DNA of 64,000 nt from Branchiostoma floridae. Lineage: Eukaryota; Chordata; Leptocardii; Amphioxiformes; Branchiostomatidae. Each line of letters opens with the position of its first letter. The first letter of the stretch is position 1. The position numbers and the translations under genes are program-made. The notes below the pieces were generated by a model. It was not told the origin of the DNA, made no database searches, and saw nothing but the letters and a program-made list of their open reading frames with translations. This document shows positions 57,217 to 64,000 of this stretch, piece after piece. Location of the stretch: assembly GCF_000003815.2 (NCBI RefSeq), contig NC_049985.1, forward strand, positions 13,171,567 to 13,235,566. Direction: 5' to 3'.

Positions 57217-60200
57217 AAAGCAACTTCTGTAATTTGTAACCAAATACCATGTCTAGACAGACATTAAACTCAATCACCTTTCCTCAAGAAAGATCAATAA
57301 CTTGAAATTGCCCTTCAGACAACCCACTTAAGAAAAGGGTTTGATACAATAAATATACTGTATCCGGCTGTCCACGCCAATCAAGCATCCAATTCTATTA
57401 GTCTGAAGTATTGAACTCCGAGCTAAGTGAAAAGTTCTGATTCTTTTGCATACAAAGTGGATACTTTTTGCATACAAAGTGGATGTGCAGCAAACTTGAA
57501 GCTCAAGGTGACTGCACAAAGGTCATTGTACAATCATTATCAGCACAATCTTTCTTTACACCTCTGGCAAAAACTGGCAATGTTTTAGGGATTAGATACC
57601 AATTATACTACAGATTGGAAAAGCTTAGAAACTTTCCCTGAAGGAGTATTTTTCAAATGCTACCAGCAGGGCCTTACCACTGCATCTAGATGAGTATCAG
57701 TTCTCTTAACTCCTGCCACTATCAGTACACCATTACAGCCCTTGGTAATTGCTACGTTTGAAGAATCATCCCCTCAGCTTTTTGTGAAATCGATAGACGT
57801 TCTAAGGAGGCATTGGAATGGATACAGAAGTGCTTTATTGAAGATATGGCATGCATAGCTCACAGATATGTCCAAGACTTGATTTGTCGAGAATATCTAT
57901 CTGGATTTCACACCTTGTGAGGGTTGTATGGGGGTTATCAGATAACAAGGCGAGGTGTGGCAGAAATACTGTGGAATAGACCACTGCACATGTATTATGT
58001 CATACAATTGATGGCAACTTTTTAGAAAAGTTTGGGTTAGGTCCTTTGTCTGTTAAAGGTGCATGACTGCAGAACTTGCCCAGCAACCAGAGGTTATGGG
58101 AATTTCCTGCTCCTGGGCACTATTTTAAACTTTAACCTCCAATAACACCCTAGCTGGTTGGCTATTGTTCTCTTTTCATGTAACTTAACGTTTACACTAT
58201 TACAGATAAACATCTTTTGCTTGTTTTTTTCTGGAAAGTTCTGCAGTTCTGCATCTACATGACTTGTGAATCAAGGCTGATTGGAAGGTAAGGAAATGAG
58301 CATTCAAGTAATACTAATAAAAGCAAAGTATTAATGCTTTACTGCAGTGAAGACTATCTTGCTTCTGACTGCAAACATAAAATACATTACATAGATACAA
58401 AATGTATCAACAAAAAGGAAGGTTCGTAGATATATAGTCCAATAAGTTCAAGATTTCCCATTTGTGCCAGATTTATGTCTTCAAATATCTTTAATAACAG
58501 TAATGTATGGGACCCAGACAAGCAGAAAGAAGTCATGATTCAAGGAGTCAACCAGGCGATCACCTACACTGTAGTCATACCTTTGGAAGGCAAGATAGGC
58601 AGCAGTCTGACAGAGATGGATGGTCGGCTCAGATCTACATGCACACAAGGCAGTGACAAGTTTTAAATCACCTTATCAAGGGCAATCATGTGATGCCTTT
58701 ACCACAAGATAGGCATACATGTATATGGAGGAAGGTTTCACGTGGACTGCAAATCAACCAAGAAAAAGGTTTGCATGACAAGACACAATGCAAAAGTGAC
58801 TTGAGGAACAGATCAATCACATTTAATTTTACAAATCCTATCAACTTGCCGTATTATATATTGTATAATTATAATGGATTACATGTATTTTCATACCAGC
58901 ATTTTTACTCCAGTTACAAATCTGATGTCAGGTAACATGCAAAACTAACTGTACCCAAATAGTAATACCTCAGGTATGAGGATGGGACAAGGTAGGTAGG
59001 CAGTTATACCTATATCCAGTGCCCCATGAGGAAGTCCCTAGTGGCCACTAAAGGCCCAGTCTCATCTGCTCACAGGAAATGATTTGGGTCAGATTCCCAA
59101 TGCTTGGCCTGAAGTTGAATTACAGGGGAGGATCCCATTTATATCTCCGCTGCTGACAAGGTTACTTGTGATTATTGCCACCTACAGGCTTTTCTTCAGG
59201 CCTTCAATTCAATACTTTTGTGTAATGCTTTAGGTTGAACTGAAGGGGATTGTTGGTAGATCTATAAGTACAATCAGTAATGGATACAAGTCATATAAGG
59301 TAGCAAAGAGCTTTAGCTAGAACATTAAAGACAGGAGAAACTAGATGGCTAGCTGTGCAGGCAGCATGTGAGATACATGTAAATTAATAGATGCTACAGA
59401 AAGAGTCAGTTTCACTTAACTACATGATTGTATATAATCTTTATGATACAAACTTAAGCATGAATGTATCTTTTGTCCTTTTGTAAAAAAAAAAATATAT
59501 TCACTCTGTACTGGAATAGCAGATGTTGTTAAAGTAAAGCATCAAAGGATAACTACTGGGAATATTACATTTACAGGTATACTTCATCAACAGAATGAGA
59601 CAACTTGAAAACTTTGCAAAGAGATATAAAGCCCAAAGTCCAACTGATCTACATTAAGAAGTTAGCATGCTAGAGAAGATACAAAATTGTCCTTGAAAGT
59701 CAGGGGTATCCCATCAACCTCCAAGGAAATCCCCTCACAATTTAGAAGATAATGACATCTTTGCACAAACCTTCCGTCACAAATTGATCTATACATCCTT
59801 AATCCCACGGTGCCTGCTTGGAACATAGCTGAGCTTACGCGGATATTTCCTTGCAATGTGTTTACCTGTTCAGTTGAGGTAGTATGAAGAGACAAGTAGT
59901 GAATTCCCAATGTAACATTGATCCATTTCTAAAACCCCAGGATCACAAACCTCTTGTACCCAGCACTCTGGACAAAAGAGCTCTGAATCCCCTTTGAATA
60001 GGCAAAACTTGCAATTTGTAAATGCCTTTTCAGGGAACTGTCTTCGTGTATTTACTCTGATAAAGTGGCATTTTCTGATGTCAGGCCTTAGAGCATAACA
60101 ATAAAAAGGAAACATGCCCAGGGCCACTTCTAGCTCTCTTTAACCACATTGCAGATGGATTTGTGAGCATCCACTGAGATTCTATCCATGTGAAATACCG

Positions 60201-63200
60201 GTACTGGGGGATTGAGGCCAAGACAAATCCATATGTATTTCAACAGCTTGAAACTGGGTTTCTGCTGTTATCACAGTCACACTTTCATCACACGTATTAT
60301 AGATAAAAACTTGCGGGCTGCATCAATGAATAACACATGGATAAAGCATGAAATATCATTGCACTCTTGGCAGAGGAAAGATTTTATCTATTGTCCTGGC
60401 TGTCCTCTTAGCTTTGAGCAGTGCTAGTGTTCAATCGCTGATCATCAATCAAAGTCTGGTTTTCCTTGTGATATGTTATTCTTACTTTTAAGTCAAGAAT
60501 CAATCAATCATAACATTTGGTACTGATGAGATGACTGTCAGCAATGTAATCTGAGAGAAGTTCTGTGTTGGAGTTTATAACTGTCATTCAACATAAGATT
60601 TTCTGAGAGAAAAGTTCTGATGATAATGATTTATGTACATTGGTTCCAAAAGAACATTCATACAATTGTACATTGCATGTACGTATACATATACAATACA
60701 GGTACATCACTCAGGTATGCAACACGCCATCTGACAATCATTAAGTTTTAAAACTTTGTCCCCCACGGCGGTCAGAGCAGGAAACCATTCTCCAGTTGGC
60801 CATAGCCTTTTACTGCAGACATGCTTCACAAAAAACATTAATGCCTCATCTTGTTGTCTGAACCTTTATCCTTTAATGGAAGACGTCCTTGCCCTATGCA
60901 TGTACTGTGATGTTTATCTAGCGCAGCAAGCGTGTATAGTTGTCGAGAGGATTACTTCTTCCACTAGTGTTTTAAAAAGAAAAGCATTGCGCCATGAGCT
61001 TGCATATTATGCTTGCTGGGCTGTTTTGCACATGAAACATTTTCCGTATGCCTTACCTTTGTTTTCAAATTTACGTCAATTTCAGTACATCATATCCATA
61101 TTTTGATTTTTTTTTCTTCTATGAACTATTAAACATTAATACAGTTATTGTCTATTATATAACTACATTATATTGACAATCACAAAAGCTTTAGTCTGCC
61201 TCAATATTCTTTCCTCCTCGAGAGATGATTAATCCTTTTTGATGTAAGACTCGTTCCTTTTCATTTATTTCTCAGCTTAGTGATAAAGGTCCTATCAATC
61301 ATGGAATAAAGCTCAATACATATCACTTTCAAATATGGCATGTAACTTGAAATGTAATAGATCAAGCCTGTGCACATTCAAAAGGTGAAAATGATGTGCT
61401 CATATAAGTGTGAGTCCAAATAGTCATGAAAGTCTGCCTGGCATTTGTTGTTCTTCTCTATGAACAAAACACTGCCTAACATACCTTACTGAAAATAATA
61501 CCTATATAAAGTTCAAGGTTTTGAATAATTCCACAAAGATATATATAAAAAGATACAGTTACTCAAACAACCGGATATGATTTTTGAAACATTCAGACAT
61601 TTCAGACAACAGTCCAGTGTCTTTCGTCAGTGTTTTCACGAATCTTTTTACCTGGATGTCAAACCTTCATCGACCCACAGAGATATACTACGTATATGCC
61701 AGAGAGTAGACAACAAAGCAATTACTGTCAGTACCTTGTGGGTTCACCCAAATTCAGGTAACAAAATGAATTATGGATTTACTTATATACAATGTTATGC
61801 TTCCCAAATACGGCCCAATTTGCGTAGTTTGGATGAATTAGTCTCATGCATGAGAAAACAAGATAAGCTCTACGCATTGTGGCAAACCTGTCTGTCTCAT
61901 GTTAAGCTCCATATCTCTCTAACACTGCATTGCCGAAGGGATAAACACTGATTTCCCTTCTTCAGCACAAGTAATCATCATTAATTTGCAGCGAGAAATG
62001 TAAGTGCACTAGGGTAATGAAATGTTGGATGCCTGACTGCGTCGAGGCGTTTAATGGCTTGGGGGATGTTTGAAGAACTCTAAATCTGCCACGGGGTTTA
62101 TTTCAAACTTTAAAAGTGCCACAACTGTCAGCATACCTCATCTTGCATGACTGGTAATATTGCAGGCACGGATTTAGAGTCAATCTCCTTCTCCATAAGT
62201 CTTAAGTTTATACCCTGGTAAATTGGAGCTTCTTTCTGTAGGCTACATGTTGTAAGCTTTAGGCTCACATTGGTACTTCTACCAAGCTCAGGCAGAGAAA
62301 ATACTTCATACATGATGTAACTTGGCTAGGAAAAAGTCCTAAAATCACTGCTGGTAAACTTTACGTCATTGCATAAAAGAAAATTGGGTGGCCACTACAC
62401 AGTGCAGTAATACGAAGATCATCATTAAAACTCAGTATAGCTACAAGTACATCAATGGCCCATAATTATTGGTTGTTCAAAAGTATTACAAACTTTCAGT
62501 ATCATCCTTTGTTCCTTTTCCATTTTGTCCCTCTTTGTCTTGAACACAGGGTCTGAAAAATATCTAGAAATGTTATAAAGAGCAAGGGACTGCTGAAGAT
62601 GGATTTTAGACTTTCAGCTTTATGGAGTTAATTCATTGTAATATCTGGGAAACTTTTGCCTCGGACACTCTCCAGGGTGCTGAAATGTGAGTTGCCAGAA
62701 GCAGTTCCTTGTTTGTTTTTGATACCTGAAAACTAGATGTTTAACATGATAGCCATCTATAATGAGACCTATATATAATGCAAGATAAGTGATGTGAATA
62801 TATTTAACATTTTTACTTTTGGGATATTGATTTTTTTCAAAGGTTAGGATCAAGATCTTCAATCTGCCTTGCATAATGTCTTTGCAAGACGTTTCATTTC
62901 CTAGCAAATGATAGCATCATAGGTGAAGAGTTTTTTCTGTTGCTAGCAAAGCACAGGTTTTACATGTGTAATTCATAATTTGGTTAAAACTGGTAAAAGA
63001 ACTGAATCATCAGAACCTGTTGAATATTAATAAAATGGTGAAGGAAATGGAGAAAAAAATGGCTAACATTTATTTCACAAGTCAGGTACATGAGCATGTA
63101 TAATGTAGCCTTGGCATTCATGGAGAACATAAAAGCTATATAAATACTTAATCAGAAACCACTGTGGTACTGTTCAACCCTATCTTATAACTCAATTTGC

Positions 63201-64000
63201 CCTTTAAACCATAAACCCTACATGACTGAATAAAGGGTGTGGACAACACCATATCTCTTCTGCAACACTCATTTTCCTCCAATAGGACTACTCCAATTTC
63301 TATGCAGAACCAGGATGTCAAAGGGGTCACTATGATATAGGTGGGCAATCTCTGTAGTCTATATTACCTGTACATATTTATGATTTATGACATCATCACT
63401 ACCTGGCCGTGCCATGTCACGTTTCACGTCTTACCCACCGAGTCAATATTGTTCGTCCTGCGAACTTGAGTAATTAAAATCCAATAACGCCTGTCCCCTA
63501 AAGGGGGTTACCATCGGGTAGAAATGTAATTCTGTTGCTGATCATTCATCATGTTCTCCACATTGGGGGAATTATCCATGCACAAAAGGGTATGGTAATA
63601 TACATGTGCACGCACAAGTGAAAGATGTCAATATTGAGTCATCACAGGGTAAAATTAGTTTTGAAATTTTGATTAAGGCTTCCATTGTATTGTTTGAGTG
63701 GTAACACATCCCTAATCACTATTTTCTTTATCAATTTTCTATGCATTTGTATGAATGACACTGGAAACAAAAAACAGTAGTAATTGTTGGCTTTTGTTGC
63801 AGACTTATCTACTACATGTAATTCTTTCGCAAAAGGTATTTCTTGATATCTGTAGTCTGTTAGTCAGGAATCAATGTCAAATTTTTCCTAGTAAATTGTC
63901 CTATATGTAATTTTCAAAGAATCAGTGTTTATTTTTAGTGTATTGCAGACTACTTCTGAAGACCTACATCTATTCATTACTCTGACTTTGATAGAACAAT
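57217..64000. other. Non-coding DNA, no gene recognised
   Basis: Nearly 7 kb with frames up to 124 codons (60756-61106 and 61577-61951, plus strand). These have no recognisable domain and no splice context. A TTCTGCAG acceptor and GGAAG/GTAAGG donor bound a 44-nt plus-strand segment near 58237-58280, which is too short to judge. Patches near 60.96-61.05 kb and 61.97-62.05 kb have mixed-composition words such as ATGAGCTTGCATATTATGC and ATCATTAATTTGCAG that could be conserved non-coding DNA. Confidence 0.5.
57443..57484. repeat. 22-bp tandem duplication, two copies
   Basis: The unit CTTTTTGCATACAAAGTGGAT occurs twice with a 22-bp period; one copy has one T fewer in its T-run. It is a local slippage-type duplication. 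Confidence 0.8.

Noticed and set aside
60756-61951. Plus-strand frames of 116 and 124 codons
   Set aside because: The translations look like ordinary AT-rich non-coding DNA and match no family; no supporting splice or promoter signal.

Overview
The window reads as a piece of an animal nuclear genome, most likely a lancelet (Branchiostoma) or another marine invertebrate deuterostome. The reasons are AT-rich, intron- and repeat-dominated DNA; CR1/Jockey-type LINE retrotransposons; two copies of a small palindromic MITE-like family of the kind known from amphioxus; frequent TACATGTA/GTACATGTAC words; and one exon that is plainly a metazoan KLHL1/4/5-type BTB exon. The amphioxus assignment rests on my recollection of such repeats, not on a search. 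A run of exactly 100 N (35512-35611) marks a draft-assembly gap. I see no bacterial, viral, rRNA, tRNA or CRISPR feature.

Layout, left to right. 1-7430 is non-coding apart from a GC-rich patch at 4.2 kb. 7431-10395 is a minus-strand LINE with an uninterrupted 902-codon endonuclease/reverse-transcriptase reading frame, a 3' hairpin and an (AAAT)n-type tail. A short 3' remnant of a plus-strand LINE lies at about 10.8 kb. 12536-12815 is the BTB-domain coding exon of a KLHL1/4/5-type gene on the minus strand, ending in a clean splice donor; its BACK and Kelch exons are not recognisable further left and are probably outside the window. 14993-15310 is the 3' end of a second minus-strand LINE. 34609-34742 is a convincing first coding exon of another minus-strand gene, with a start codon directly after an in-frame stop and a consensus splice donor; its family is not identified. 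Two related MITE-like inverted-repeat elements lie at 40.9 and 42.3 kb. Several weaker splice-bounded candidate exons occur on the plus strand at 43.5-47.7 kb.

49.6-51.0 kb is the least ordinary part. A TG-rich, GC-elevated array of four diverged copies of a 152-bp unit is preceded by an 18-bp palindrome and followed by a putative two-exon small gene whose first exon ends in a Cys-x2-Cys motif. 55354-57201 is a 5'-truncated plus-strand LINE bounded by an exact 15-bp target-site duplication. The rest, to 64000, is non-coding DNA in which I recognise nothing beyond small repeats.

The window therefore holds the edges of at least two host genes on the minus strand, in mostly intronic or intergenic DNA shaped by LINE insertion and MITEs. 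Most open frames of 60-140 codons here are what chance gives at this base composition and are not annotated.
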